Below, in pieces: positions 24,731 through 33,362 of a DNA stretch of 64,000 nucleotides. Every line of letters starts with the position of its first letter. The first letter of the stretch is position 1. Position numbers and translations under genes: made by a program. Origin of the DNA: Verrucomicrobiia bacterium (GTDB lineage: Bacteria; Verrucomicrobiota; Verrucomicrobiia; Limisphaerales; CAIMTB01); contig JAHCBA010000018.1 in NCBI GenBank assembly GCA_019634625.1, positions 62,001 to 126,000 on the forward strand, given 5' to 3'. The notes below the pieces were generated by a model. That model did not search any database. It saw only the letters and a list, made by a program, of their open reading frames with translations, and was not told where the DNA came from.

Positions 24731-25312
24731 ATGTCGTGGTGGAGCAAGATCGCGGAAGCCCGGCTGGGCTGGGCGGCGGGACGGGTGACCTACGGTTATC
24801 CCGCGGTGGCGCGTCCGGTGCCGGCGGGATTTCGCGGGCGGCCGCGGTTTGATGGCGACCGGTGCATCGGGTGCGGCGGGTGCGCGAGCAACTGTCCGGC
24901 GCGGGAGATCCTGGTTTTCGATCCCTGCCAGGAGATCCGGATCCTGCAGTACCTGGGGCGCCGCTGCACCTTTTGCGGGCGTTGTGCGGAGGTGTGTCCG
25001 GAGGAGGCCATCACGATGTCGGCCGAGTTCGAGAACGCGACGGCGGCGGTGGGGGATCTGCGGCAGAGGCTCGAACTCTTCATGAGCACCTGCCAGCGGT
25101 GCGGGCGTTGTTTCCCGCCGCCCAGCCCGTTGGAAGCGCTGAAGTTGCGGGGGTATCGCTGCGACGACCTGGTTTCCGAACGGTGGGTGTTCCGGTCCGA
25201 GGCGACCCTGCGCGGTCAGGCGGTGGTGGACGATGTGGAGATCGACCTGGATGACGGCGCGACGCCAGGGGGCGGCGGGGGCGGGTCCGGCGACGAAGGG
25301 AGGACACCATGA
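24731..25312 (+). CDS. Ferredoxin-like subunit of group 4 hydrogenase (HycF/HyfH/NuoI type)
   Basis: 193 aa. Two complete [4Fe-4S] motifs at C45/48/51/55 and C79/82/85/89, then a CxxCxxC group at C121/124/127 that resembles the extra Cys motif of HycF. This subunit is the docking point for ferredoxin. An AGGAGAG ribosome site lies 8 bases before the ATG, and this gene has the only sizeable gap (13 bases) in the second half of the operon. The Gly-rich tail overlaps the last gene. Confidence 0.91.
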   Translation: MSWWSKIAEARLGWAAGRVTYGYPAVARPVPAGFRGRPRFDGDRCIGCGGCASNCPAREILVFDPCQEIRILQYLGRRCTFCGRCAEVCPEEAITMSAEFENATAAVGDLRQRLELFMSTCQRCGRCFPPPSPLEALKLRGYRCDDLVSERWVFRSEATLRGQAVVDDVEIDLDDGATPGGGGGGSGDEGRTP

Positions 25313-25863
25313 TCGAGGCCCTGTGCCGGAAGATGTTTGGGAGATCGCTGTGGGTGTATCACGCCAACAGCGGGGGCTGCAACGGGTGCGACATCGAAGT
25401 GCTGAACGTGCTGGCGCCACACCACGATGCGGAGCGGTTCGGGATCCGGCTGGTGGCATCGCCGCGGCATGCGGACGTGATGTTGTGCCAGGGGCCGGCG
25501 ATGCGGGCGACGGCCCGGGCGCTGCGACGGGCGTATGACGCGATGCCGGCTCCGAAGCTGGTGTTTGCGATCGGGTCGTGTGCGGGCGGTGGGGGGATCT
25601 GGTTCGACAGCTACCCGGTGCTGGGGCCGGTCGAGAAGGTGGTGCCGGTGAACTACTACATTCCCGGGTGTCCGCCGCGGCCGGAGGCGATCCTGTACGG
25701 CGTGGCGCTGGCCTTGGGGTTGGTGGAGGCGAAGGCGGTGCCGGTGGCGTTCCGGCAGCTGGTGTTGCCGGTGCCGAGGTATCATCCGGAGGACGTCGAG
25801 GGGAGCGGTCCGACCTCGGTGTACCGCAAGGCGGAGAACGGTGCATCGTGGAGCGGTGGGTGA
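25309..25863 (+). CDS. Group 4 [NiFe] hydrogenase small subunit (HycG/HyfI/NuoB type)
   Basis: 184 aa. The proximal [4Fe-4S] cluster cysteines are C24 and C27 (NSGGCNGCDIE), C91 (IGSCAGGGG) and C121 (IPGCPPRPEAI), spaced as in the NuoB/HycG family with one cluster only. It is the last gene of the operon; after its stop comes a repeat-rich stretch of about 360 bases. Confidence 0.94.
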   Translation: MIEALCRKMFGRSLWVYHANSGGCNGCDIEVLNVLAPHHDAERFGIRLVASPRHADVMLCQGPAMRATARALRRAYDAMPAPKLVFAIGSCAGGGGIWFDSYPVLGPVEKVVPVNYYIPGCPPRPEAILYGVALALGLVEAKAVPVAFRQLVLPVPRYHPEDVEGSGPTSVYRKAENGASWSGG

Positions 25864-25869
25864 AGACGC

Positions 25870-25998
25870 TGGCTCCCTCCCGACAACTTGGGGATGGACC
25901 GGGCCCAGAGGCGAGGCTCAAGAAGGCGCGCCTGCGGGATCGAGGACGAGGACGAGGACCGCCCTTCGGGCTGAGTACGAGTCGGCTCGGACCCGACG
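25870..25998. repeat. Fragments of dispersed repeats after the hydrogenase operon
   Basis: The stretch starts with a right-end fragment of the MITE-like family (cgacaacttggggatg near 25880, as at 35288). It continues with a gcctgcgggatcgaggacgag block and the ccgcccttcgggctgagtacgag block at 25959, both also present near 6410, 35186 and 35740. No gene is supported here. Confidence 0.7.
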
Positions 25999-26126
25999 GA
26001 TGGGGGCTGCGACCCCTGGCGGGGTCGTCTGCGCGGCGGGGCTTCTGCCCGGGGGTCGAACCCGCGGAGCCGGGTCCGACCCCCGGCTAATCTCTGGAAA
26101 CCCTCCGGGTTTCCGGGACCCGATCG
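25999..26126. repeat. Three-hairpin repeat element, copy 1
   Basis: Three consecutive hairpins: CGACCCC/GGGGTCG at 26010-26027, CCGGGGGTC/GACCCCCGG at 26049-26086, and GGAAACCC/GGGTTTCC at 26096-26114. The sequence is nearly identical over its length to 35353-35481, with several of the differences in loops. As the first structured sequence after the hydrogenase operon, it could stabilise or terminate that transcript. Confidence 0.75.
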
Positions 26127-26222
26127 CATTTCCGACACCATGGAGATGCGCCTGCGGAGACGGTGGGATCGAGATTTTCCTTGGCGGGGTTCCGGCGGGG
26201 GCCTTATGGAACGGGTGGCAGG

Positions 26223-26296
26223 TGTCCGGTGGTGTAACGGTAGCACAACTCCCTTTGGAGGAGTTTGTCCTGGTTCGAATCCAGGCCGGACAGCCA
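26223..26296 (+). tRNA. tRNA-Gln (anticodon UUG), CCA encoded
   Basis: A 74-base cloverleaf. The acceptor stem is TGTCCGG with CCGGACA; the D-arm has GTGTAACGGTAGCAC; the anticodon stem is ACTCC/GGAGT around loop CTTTGGA, giving anticodon TTG. The T-arm is CCTGG TTCGAAT CCAGG, the discriminator is G, and a 3' CCA is encoded. The next gene ends 13 bases downstream on the opposite strand. Confidence 0.95.
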
Positions 26297-26309
26297 GTTC
26301 ACATGGTCT

Positions 26310-27947
26310 TCATTCCGGGGGGGGCGGGGAGGTTCGAGGGGGTACGGATGGGTTTCGCATGGTTCCCGAGCTGCCGGCGAGGTGCCGTTTCTGGCGTCTG
26401 GCGGGATGACGGCCGGCGGCGTTGGGGCGAACCGGCGGGGAGGGTTCGGAGGAGGCTGACGATTCTTCGGGGGCCAACCATGGGGGGAGGTCGCGCCGGC
26501 CGAGGCGGTTCCAGTCGTGGATCATGGCCTGGCGGACCGCGTCCGGCGGAAGGAGGCGCTGCTGGATGAGCCATCGGTGCAAGAGGCGGGCGAGTCGATC
26601 GAGGGCGATCGCGTGAGTCTGGCCCGTCTCGGCATGGAGCCAGTCGCTCCAGGCGAGGAACTGGTGGAAGGGCGACGCGGCATCCGCCCAGACGAGGGGG
26701 AGGGTGTTGGGAAAGCGGCCGCTGTTGGAGACCAGATCCCAGTAGCGGGCGAAGCGGCGCAGGCGCTGGAGTGTCGGGAAGTCGAGATCGCGATTCTCGA
26801 GAATGTCGTAGGGAGGGAGGGGATTGTAGCGCATGGCCCAGTCGTGGTCGTGGCGGGCGATGGGCGTTCCGCGAAGGCGCTTCAGGATGCCGAACTGGAT
26901 CTCCTGCGGGCCGAGGGCGACCAGGCGATCGAACCCGGCGGCGAAGCTGTCGAGGGTTTCGCCCGGCAGTCCGGCGATCAGGTCGGCATGGACGTGGACG
27001 CCGGTTTCCGCCCGGAGGAAGCGGAGGTTGTTTTCCAGCCGGGCGACATCCTGGCGGCGTTGAATGCGGGCACAGACGTCGGGGTTGAAGGACTGGATTC
27101 CGACCTCGAATTGGAGGGCGCCCGGCGGGAAGGCGGCGATCTCCTGGCGGAGCGGTTCCGGGAGCCGGTCCGGGATCATCTCGAAATGAAGGAAGAGCCC
27201 GTCGCGCCACCGTTCGCGGAAGAAGCGGAGGATCGCCCGGCTGGTGGCGAGGTTGAGGTTGAAGGTGCGGTCCACAAACTTGAACTGGCGCGCACCGCGG
27301 TCGAGGAGACGTCCCATCGCCCCGAGGAACCGGTCGAGGGGGAACTGGCGCACCGGGATGTCCAGGGAGGAGAGGCAGAACTCGCAGGAGAACGGGCAGC
27401 CCCGTGAGGCTTCGACGTAGATGACGCGGTGGGCGAGGTCGGCGTCGGTGTAGAGGTCGTAAGGGAGTTCGAGTCGGTTGAGGTCCGGAAGGGGTGCGGC
27501 GACGATGCGGGGAGGCCGGTCGGCCTGGGCGGGGGCGGGGGTGCCGTCGGGAAGGGGGAGACCCAGCAGGGTGCGGCAGAGCGGGGCGAAGGCGAGATCG
27601 GCTTCGCCGGCAATCGTGTGGTCGGCGAGCGCGACGATTTCCTGCTGCTCACCCTCGTGGGAAACTTCGGGGCCGCCGAGAACGACCCGGATTTCGGGGC
27701 GGAGGCGTTTGAGGAGGGCGACCACTTCGAGGGTGGGGCGGACATTCCAGATATAGACACCGAGGCCGACGAGGCGGGGATGGCGTGCGAGGATGGACTC
27801 GACGATTTCGAGGGGAGATTGGTGGATGTCGAATTCGAGGAGGGCGGTCCGGGAGTGCAGTTCGCCGAGGTTGGCCAGCAGGTAACGCAATCCGAAGGAC
27901 GCGTGGATATAGCGGGCGTTCAGCGTGGCGAGCAGGATGTCCGGCAT
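26310..27947 (-). CDS. B12-binding-domain radical SAM protein (DUF4080-type)
   Basis: 545 aa. The N-terminal cobalamin-binding fold (residues 1-~150: ILLATLNARYIHASFGLRYL, VGLGVYIWN, VVLGGPEVSHE) is followed by a radical SAM core with the cluster motif ASRGCPFSCEFCLSSLD. The C-terminal part resembles the DUF4080 tail (LVSNSGRFPNTLPL). The start at 27947 begins directly at the B12 domain; upstream in frame lies only repetitive DNA. The reaction is unknown. The last ~45 residues are Ser/Pro/Arg-rich. Confidence 0.88.
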   Translation of the reverse strand: MPDILLATLNARYIHASFGLRYLLANLGELHSRTALLEFDIHQSPLEIVESILARHPRLVGLGVYIWNVRPTLEVVALLKRLRPEIRVVLGGPEVSHEGEQQEIVALADHTIAGEADLAFAPLCRTLLGLPLPDGTPAPAQADRPPRIVAAPLPDLNRLELPYDLYTDADLAHRVIYVEASRGCPFSCEFCLSSLDIPVRQFPLDRFLGAMGRLLDRGARQFKFVDRTFNLNLATSRAILRFFRERWRDGLFLHFEMIPDRLPEPLRQEIAAFPPGALQFEVGIQSFNPDVCARIQRRQDVARLENNLRFLRAETGVHVHADLIAGLPGETLDSFAAGFDRLVALGPQEIQFGILKRLRGTPIARHDHDWAMRYNPLPPYDILENRDLDFPTLQRLRRFARYWDLVSNSGRFPNTLPLVWADAASPFHQFLAWSDWLHAETGQTHAIALDRLARLLHRWLIQQRLLPPDAVRQAMIHDWNRLGRRDLPPWLAPEESSASSEPSPPVRPNAAGRHPARRQKRHLAGSSGTMRNPSVPPRTSPPPPE

Positions 27948-28011
27948 GGGGAGGACACGGGGTCCGGCTGGGAGCATGGGAGACCGGGGACGGGGGACGG
28001 AAGGATGAAGG

Positions 28012-28090
28012 CTGAGGGCTGAAGGCTGAGGGCGGAGGGCTGAGGGCGGAGGGCTGAGGGCGGAGGGCTGAGGGCGGAGGGGTGAGGGTG
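28012..28090. repeat. Tandem repeat of ~14-bp GGGCTGAGGGCGGA units
   Basis: About five units, the later ones nearly perfect. Frames read through it give PSALSPPPSALRPQ-type peptides, which are artefacts. It lies between the divergent radical SAM and metalloprotease genes. Confidence 0.85.
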
Positions 28091-28292
28091 CATCTCTCTG
28101 TTGTTGGAGATGCGATCGGCCGAGGGGTACGACGAGGGGACCGTCGGGGTCGGGGTCGGTATCGGCATCGGAATCGAACCGGAACGAACTCCGGGGATGC
28201 GCGACGCTTCCTGGCTTCTGGCGATACCGATTCCGAGTGCGACCCCGATCCCGATTCCGTTGCACCTTCCGACAATTCGGAGATGCGCCCTA
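28085..28292. mobile_element. Possible MITE-like element bounded by 12-bp inverted repeats with hexamer arrays inside
   Basis: AGGGTGCATCTC at 28085-28096 pairs with GAGATGCGCCCT at 28281-28292, one mismatch in twelve. Inside are degenerate 6-bp units of the form NNTCGG on the left (28138-28180) and their inverse CCGATN on the right (28225-28262). A related boundary precedes the arrays at 6233 and 35567. No coding sequence. Together with the tandem repeat before it, it fills most of the 421-base gap between the divergent genes. Confidence 0.55.
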
Positions 28293-28368
28293 CGGACGGC
28301 AAACGGCAACGCATCGATGGACAGGGCGGCGGCGACCGGATAATGATCGACGGCAATCGAAATCCAGT

Positions 28369-31314
28369 ATGGCTACCACCCCACGAACCTTCTCGTTGAC
28401 GATCCTGAGCTGGCTTGTCGTTCTGGGCATGACGTTGTCCGGGGCGGCCCAGCAACCGCCCGGAGGTGACGGGGCGTCCGGGTCCTCCGGGCCGGCGGGA
28501 CGGCCGGCGCAGGCGGAGCGGCAGCCGGATTTCCCGCCGCACACGGAAGTGCTCAAGGACTACGAGCTGGTGGTGTCGTCGATCGACCGGACGCCGAGCC
28601 TGATGCAGCTCTGGGTGCGTCGGAAGGACCATCAGGTGCTTGCGGTGCTGCCGGACAAGTACGAGCAGCGGCGGTTTTTCATGGCCTTGACGGTGGCGTC
28701 GGGCGGGCCGTTTGCGGGGCTGCAGGCGGGGAGCCGGTACGTGTACTGGAAGCGGGTGGACAAGCGGTTGATGCTGGTGATGCCGCAGTTGTCGGTTCGT
28801 TCGACGGGGGAGGCGGAATCGAAGGCGAGCGTGCAGCGATTGTTCACGGACCGGGTGATCGCGGACGTGCCGATTCTGGCGATGGTGCCGGGGCAGGGGC
28901 CGGTGATCGATCTGGATGCGTTGCTGGTGGGGGAGGCCGGGAAGTTTTTCGGGTCCACGGCGGCGGGGATCCGGGCGAACCTGGCGGTGATCAAGACGGC
29001 GAAGGCGTTTCCGGGCAATGTCGAGGTGGCCTTCGAGGCGCCGATGGGGGACGGCACGCTGCGGACGCTGCACTATTCGATCAGCGAGATCGTGCCGAAT
29101 CCGGCGTACAAGCCGCGGGTGGCGGACACGCGGGTGGGATACTTCACGACCAGTTTTTCGGATCTTGGGAAGTACCAGGCGGAGGAGATGCAGGTGCGGT
29201 ACATCAACCGGTGGCATCTGGAGAAGGCCGATCCGTCGCTGAAGGTGAGTCCGCCGAAGAACCCGATCGTGTTTTACATCGAGCACACCACGCCGATCCG
29301 GTACCGGCGCTGGGTGCGGGAAGGCGTGTTGATGTGGAACAAGGCCTTTGAACGGGTGGGCTTCGCGAACGCCATCGAGGTCTATTACCAGGACGCCACG
29401 ACGGGCGCGCACATGGAGAAGGACCCCGAGGATGTGCGGTACAACTTCGTGCGGTGGCTCAACAACGACATCGGGACGGCGATCGGGCCGAGCCGGGTGA
29501 ACCCGTTGACGGGCCAGATCCTCGATGCCGACATCATCCTGACGGACGGCTGGATCCGGCACTACTGGCGGCAGTTCAACGAGGTGGTGCCGCGTCTGGC
29601 GATGGAGGGGATGAGCCCCGAGACCCTGGCGTGGCTGCAGACGCGGCCCCAGTGGGATCCGCGGGTACGGCTGGCGTCGCCGGCAAACCGGGCGGCGACC
29701 ATGGCCTTCCTGATGGCGCGTGGGGTGCAGGCCTACGGGGGGCATCCGCTGGCACTGGCGGGGGGGGAGGAGTTGTCGGGTCCGAACGAGTACGACGGGT
29801 TGCTGGGACACACCAGCCAGTTCAACGGGCATTGCCAGGCGGCGGACTGCAAGGCGCTGGACATGGCGGTGATGCGGTTCGCCTTCGAACTCCTGCCTGA
29901 AGAGTTCGTGGCCGTGCCGCCTTCCGCGCGCGGAGGCGGGGAGGTGACGGGGAAGAAGGAGGAGACGCTGCTGGACGGCGTGCCGGAGTGGTTTGTGGGT
30001 CCGCTGCTGGCGGAACTGGTGGCGCACGAGGTGGGGCACACGCTCGGGTTGCGCCACAACTTCAAGGCCTCGAGCATCTACACGCTGGAACAGATCAACA
30101 GCCCGGAGGTCGCCGGCAAGAAGCCGTTTGCGGGGTCGGTGATGGACTACCTGCCGGTGAACATTTACTCGTGGGAGGATCGCGAGAAGCAGGGGGACTA
30201 CGGGATGATCGACATCGGGCCGTACGATCACTGGGCCATCGAGTACGGATACTCCTTGTCCGACAAGCCCGAGGATCTCGCGGCGATCCTGAAGCGGGCC
30301 TCCGAACCGGAACTGCAGTATGCGACGGACGAGGACACGTCCGGCCCCGATCCGCTGGCACGGCGGTACGATTTCGCGGCCGATCCGTTGAACTATGCGC
30401 AAAGGCAGATGGAACTGGCCCGATTCCACCGGGGCCGGTTGATCGAGCAATTCGTCAAGGATGGCCAGAGCTGGTCGCGGGCGCGTCATGGGTACGAAAT
30501 GACCCTGGCGTTGCAGACCCGGTCGCTCGGCTTCATGTCGGGCTGGCTGGGCGGCGCCTTTGTCAATCGGGACAAGAAGGGGGATCCGGGCGATCGGGCC
30601 CCGATCGAGGTGGTGCCGGTGGAGGATCAGCGGGAGGCGCTGCGGTTCCTGCTGGAGACGACCTTTCGCGATTCGGAGTACGGGTTGACGCCGGATCTGC
30701 TGCGGCGGATGACGGTGGACAAGTGGCTGGAGGATTACTCGCGGGCGATGCAGGCGCCGACGTGGCCGGTGCATGACCGGATCATGGGGATTCAGTCGAT
30801 GGTGCTGACCCGGCTGATGAATCCGGGAACGATGGGGCGGGTGTATGACAACGAATTCCTGACACCGTCGGCCGAGGACATGATCACGCTGCCGGAACTG
30901 CTGAGGACCATCGAGAGCGAGATCTGGTCGGAACTGAACCCGATGGAGGGGCGGTTCAGCGAGCGCGAGCCGATGATCTCGAGCCTGCGCCGGAATCTGC
31001 AGCGGGAGTACGTGGACCGGTTGATCGATCTGAGCATGCCGAGTTCGTGGGGGCAGGCGGCGCATCGGCCGATCGCCAACCTGGCGCTCATGCACCTGCG
31101 CGATCTCAGTGCGCGGATCGGGTCGGTGCTGCAGGGGAGGCAGGACCGCATGGATGCCTATTCGAAGGCGCACCTGGGCGAGGCCCGGTTGCGCATCGAC
31201 AAGGCGGTCGATGCTGGCTACCTGCTCAACGCGGGCTCGATGGGGGGCATGGGTCAGGTGATCCTGATCCTGGGCCAGACCAACGCCCCGGTGGCGGTAC
31301 CGTCGCTGCCTTAG
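28369..31314 (+). CDS. Secreted zinc-dependent metalloprotease (DUF5117/DUF4953-like)
   Basis: 981 aa. A signal peptide (FSLTILSWLVVLGMTLSGAAQQ) follows the ATG at 28369. The catalytic zinc motif HEVGHTLGLRHN (H553, E554, H557, H563) is of the metzincin type, and SVMDYLP about 34 residues later is the Met-turn region. The long N-terminal domain (PDFPPHTEVLKDYELV; RYINRWHLEKADPS) matches the large zinc-metalloprotease family seen in Bacteroidetes and Verrucomicrobia. It probably acts in the periplasm or outside; its substrate is unknown. The gene stands alone and converges on folK. Confidence 0.88.
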   Translation: MATTPRTFSLTILSWLVVLGMTLSGAAQQPPGGDGASGSSGPAGRPAQAERQPDFPPHTEVLKDYELVVSSIDRTPSLMQLWVRRKDHQVLAVLPDKYEQRRFFMALTVASGGPFAGLQAGSRYVYWKRVDKRLMLVMPQLSVRSTGEAESKASVQRLFTDRVIADVPILAMVPGQGPVIDLDALLVGEAGKFFGSTAAGIRANLAVIKTAKAFPGNVEVAFEAPMGDGTLRTLHYSISEIVPNPAYKPRVADTRVGYFTTSFSDLGKYQAEEMQVRYINRWHLEKADPSLKVSPPKNPIVFYIEHTTPIRYRRWVREGVLMWNKAFERVGFANAIEVYYQDATTGAHMEKDPEDVRYNFVRWLNNDIGTAIGPSRVNPLTGQILDADIILTDGWIRHYWRQFNEVVPRLAMEGMSPETLAWLQTRPQWDPRVRLASPANRAATMAFLMARGVQAYGGHPLALAGGEELSGPNEYDGLLGHTSQFNGHCQAADCKALDMAVMRFAFELLPEEFVAVPPSARGGGEVTGKKEETLLDGVPEWFVGPLLAELVAHEVGHTLGLRHNFKASSIYTLEQINSPEVAGKKPFAGSVMDYLPVNIYSWEDREKQGDYGMIDIGPYDHWAIEYGYSLSDKPEDLAAILKRASEPELQYATDEDTSGPDPLARRYDFAADPLNYAQRQMELARFHRGRLIEQFVKDGQSWSRARHGYEMTLALQTRSLGFMSGWLGGAFVNRDKKGDPGDRAPIEVVPVEDQREALRFLLETTFRDSEYGLTPDLLRRMTVDKWLEDYSRAMQAPTWPVHDRIMGIQSMVLTRLMNPGTMGRVYDNEFLTPSAEDMITLPELLRTIESEIWSELNPMEGRFSEREPMISSLRRNLQREYVDRLIDLSMPSSWGQAAHRPIANLALMHLRDLSARIGSVLQGRQDRMDAYSKAHLGEARLRIDKAVDAGYLLNAGSMGGMGQVILILGQTNAPVAVPSLP

Positions 31315-31364
31315 AGCCTGTCTGAAAACTGGAAGGGGCCCTGCGCCCGTCTGGGATCGGACGA

Positions 31365-31868
31365 TCAGGGATCGGGCAATCGCCTCAGCACCTCGTCGCC
31401 TTCCAGGGCGGCGAGGAGGTTGCGGGTGGACGCGGTCCAGCCGGGCAGCACGAGGTCGGGGGCGATTTCGCTGAGGGGTTGGAGGACGAACCGGCGCCGA
31501 TGGGCTCGCGGGTGGGGCAGGGTGAGGCGCGGGGTGGCGCGGCGTTCCAGGCCGAAGGCGATCAGGTCGAGGTCGAGGGGGCGTGGCGCATGGGGCACCG
31601 GACCACGGCGGCGGCCGGCCTCGGATTCCCAGTTCAGGAGGAGGTCCAGGAGAGACTCCGGGGAGAGGTCCTGGGGAGGGTCGAATCGGACGACGGCATT
31701 GACGAAGGGTGGCGAGCCGGGCGGGCAATCGACCGGGGATGATTCCCAGAGCGACGAGGCGAGGAACGTCCCGGGGGAGAGCGCCGCGAGGCGGCCGAGG
31801 GCGCGGCGGACCTGGGCGACGGGGTCGTCGCTGTTCGAACCGATGGCAACGACGACCGGGGCGGTCAC
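31365..31868 (-). CDS. folK: 2-amino-4-hydroxy-6-hydroxymethyldihydropteridine pyrophosphokinase
   Basis: 167 aa. It opens with VVVAIGSNSDDP and carries FVNAVVRF, then RPLDLDLIAFG and LPHPRAHRRRFVLQPLSEIAPD, the ATP and pterin-binding signatures of HPPK. The enzyme makes the diphosphate precursor for dihydropteroate synthase in folate synthesis. No other folate gene is nearby; it shares a strand with the unknown gene just upstream (stop 31876, seven bases away), so the two are probably one transcript. Confidence 0.95.
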   Translation of the reverse strand: MTAPVVVAIGSNSDDPVAQVRRALGRLAALSPGTFLASSLWESSPVDCPPGSPPFVNAVVRFDPPQDLSPESLLDLLLNWESEAGRRRGPVPHAPRPLDLDLIAFGLERRATPRLTLPHPRAHRRRFVLQPLSEIAPDLVLPGWTASTRNLLAALEGDEVLRRLPDP

Positions 31869-31875
31869 GGCGGAT

Positions 31876-33246
31876 TCACGGGTAGGGGTAGGGGAGCGGA
31901 ATCGGGAGCGGCGCGGGGTTGGTGGGAGGGGCTTCGAGGACTTCGAGGAGTTCCGGGGGAAGCGCGGATTCGCCGAAGTTCACCGGGGCCGTGAGATCGG
32001 CCAGCCAATCGCCCCCCTGCCGCTGGTAGGCTTCGAGGAGGGGCTGGCCGAGGACATCGACAATGGCGGCCTGTGTTTCGAGGCGGATGGCTTCGAGTGC
32101 CAGCTGCTTCTGTTCCACGGTGAGCAGGGGATTGGCACGGATTTGGTCGGCGTGATCCTGCACCGTGTGGCGCATCTCCCAGACCTCGGTGGCGACGTTG
32201 GGAGGGACCTGGTGGAGGAGGGCGAGCGAGTAGAGGACCTGGTAGTCGCCGTCCTGCACGCGCTGGTAATCCGGGAAGCGGTCCTCTCCGAGGATGTCGC
32301 GCGTCTGTTCCTCGAGTTCGATGCGGGCGGCGAGGATGCGGTCCTCGGCCTGGGGATCGCCGGAGGCGAGCAGGGCGGCGATGTCGCGTTCGGTTTCCCT
32401 TTCGAGGCGGAACAGGGCTTCGAACTCCTCCCGGCTGGCGCCAAATCCGCGGAGACGTTCGCGCAATTGCTCGGCAACCGGGCTGGCGCGCATCTCGTAT
32501 TCGTCCCGTTCCTCCGGGGTGAGCAGGGCGGCAAGCTGGTCTTCGAGGAGGCGATGGGCCGACGCGATCGACTCACGGGCGGCGGCGTCATCGTCCGGCA
32601 GCGGGCCCCCGCTGACGCTGTGCTGCCATCGGGCCAGGGCCTCGGCCACCGCCTCGCGCTTGTCGGGCGGGAGGAACTGGAGCGAGCGATTCTGGAGGAG
32701 GCGTTCCTTGCGATCGGCCACTTCGGCCCGGGCCGCGGAGGGACCGAGGAGTTCGGCGATCATCCGGCGGCGCTCTCGTTCGAGGGCGGCCAGTTCCCGT
32801 TGGCGGGCTTCCTGCTCCTCGATGACGGCCGGATCGCGTTCGGCGTCGTCCGGGTGTTTCCAGAACGCCCAGTCGGAGGGAGGCGGGTTGAGGGCACGGC
32901 GTCGTGCGGCGAACAACTGGTCGATGTCGGCGAGCAGGATGTCGCGGATGGTGGGTTCCGGGCAGCCGATGCGGCGCAGGTTGGCGACGTAGGTGGCGTA
33001 ATCTTCGGATTCGATGCTGCGCCAGTCCAACTCCTGCACGTGGGTGCGAACGCCGACATCGGGGAGGGGCTGGAGCCGGAGCCGGACCGGGCGCTGATTG
33101 GTGTGGTCGGCGAGTTCGGGCGCGGGTTGGGCGGCGGCTTCCAGTTGACGATGCGCCTCGCGGAGCTGACGCGACTGGAAGAGCGTGACGCCCACCAAAC
33201 CGATCAGGACACCGGCCTGGGCCGCGATGATCAACCGTGGACTCAT
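31876..33246 (-). CDS. Membrane-anchored protein of unknown function, coiled-coil rich
   Basis: 456 aa. One N-terminal transmembrane segment (LIIAAQAGVLIGLVGVTLF) precedes a long charged, helical region with many Glu/Arg/Leu runs (AALERERRRMIAELL; EALFRLERETERDIAALL). The protein ends in a Pro-rich tail (PIPLPYPYP). No catalytic motif is visible. Immediately followed by folK. Proteins of this general look occur widely in Verrucomicrobia, but I cannot assign a role. Confidence 0.75.
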   Translation of the reverse strand: MSPRLIIAAQAGVLIGLVGVTLFQSRQLREAHRQLEAAAQPAPELADHTNQRPVRLRLQPLPDVGVRTHVQELDWRSIESEDYATYVANLRRIGCPEPTIRDILLADIDQLFAARRRALNPPPSDWAFWKHPDDAERDPAVIEEQEARQRELAALERERRRMIAELLGPSAARAEVADRKERLLQNRSLQFLPPDKREAVAEALARWQHSVSGGPLPDDDAAARESIASAHRLLEDQLAALLTPEERDEYEMRASPVAEQLRERLRGFGASREEFEALFRLERETERDIAALLASGDPQAEDRILAARIELEEQTRDILGEDRFPDYQRVQDGDYQVLYSLALLHQVPPNVATEVWEMRHTVQDHADQIRANPLLTVEQKQLALEAIRLETQAAIVDVLGQPLLEAYQRQGGDWLADLTAPVNFGESALPPELLEVLEAPPTNPAPLPIPLPYPYP

Positions 33247-33362
33247 CGGAGGGCCACCCTATGCGGGGGTGGGCCTTCGTCGCGAGTCCGAACTCGGGCC
33301 GGGGCTGGGGCCGGTTGCATTCCGGAGTGGAGCGGAGGGGTGAAATCGGAGGGCCCTCCTCA

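Noticed and set aside
20124-25863. A partial respiratory complex I (nuo) cluster
   Set aside because: The NuoD-like protein keeps all four nickel cysteines and a protease-removable tail, and a maturation protease is adjacent; this is a group 4 hydrogenase.
26223-26296. tRNA-Gln as an integration site
   Set aside because: No integrase, direct repeat of the tRNA 3' end or foreign gene set was seen nearby.
28012-28090. CRISPR-like repeats
   Set aside because: The units are about 14 bp with no spacers, and no cas gene is near.
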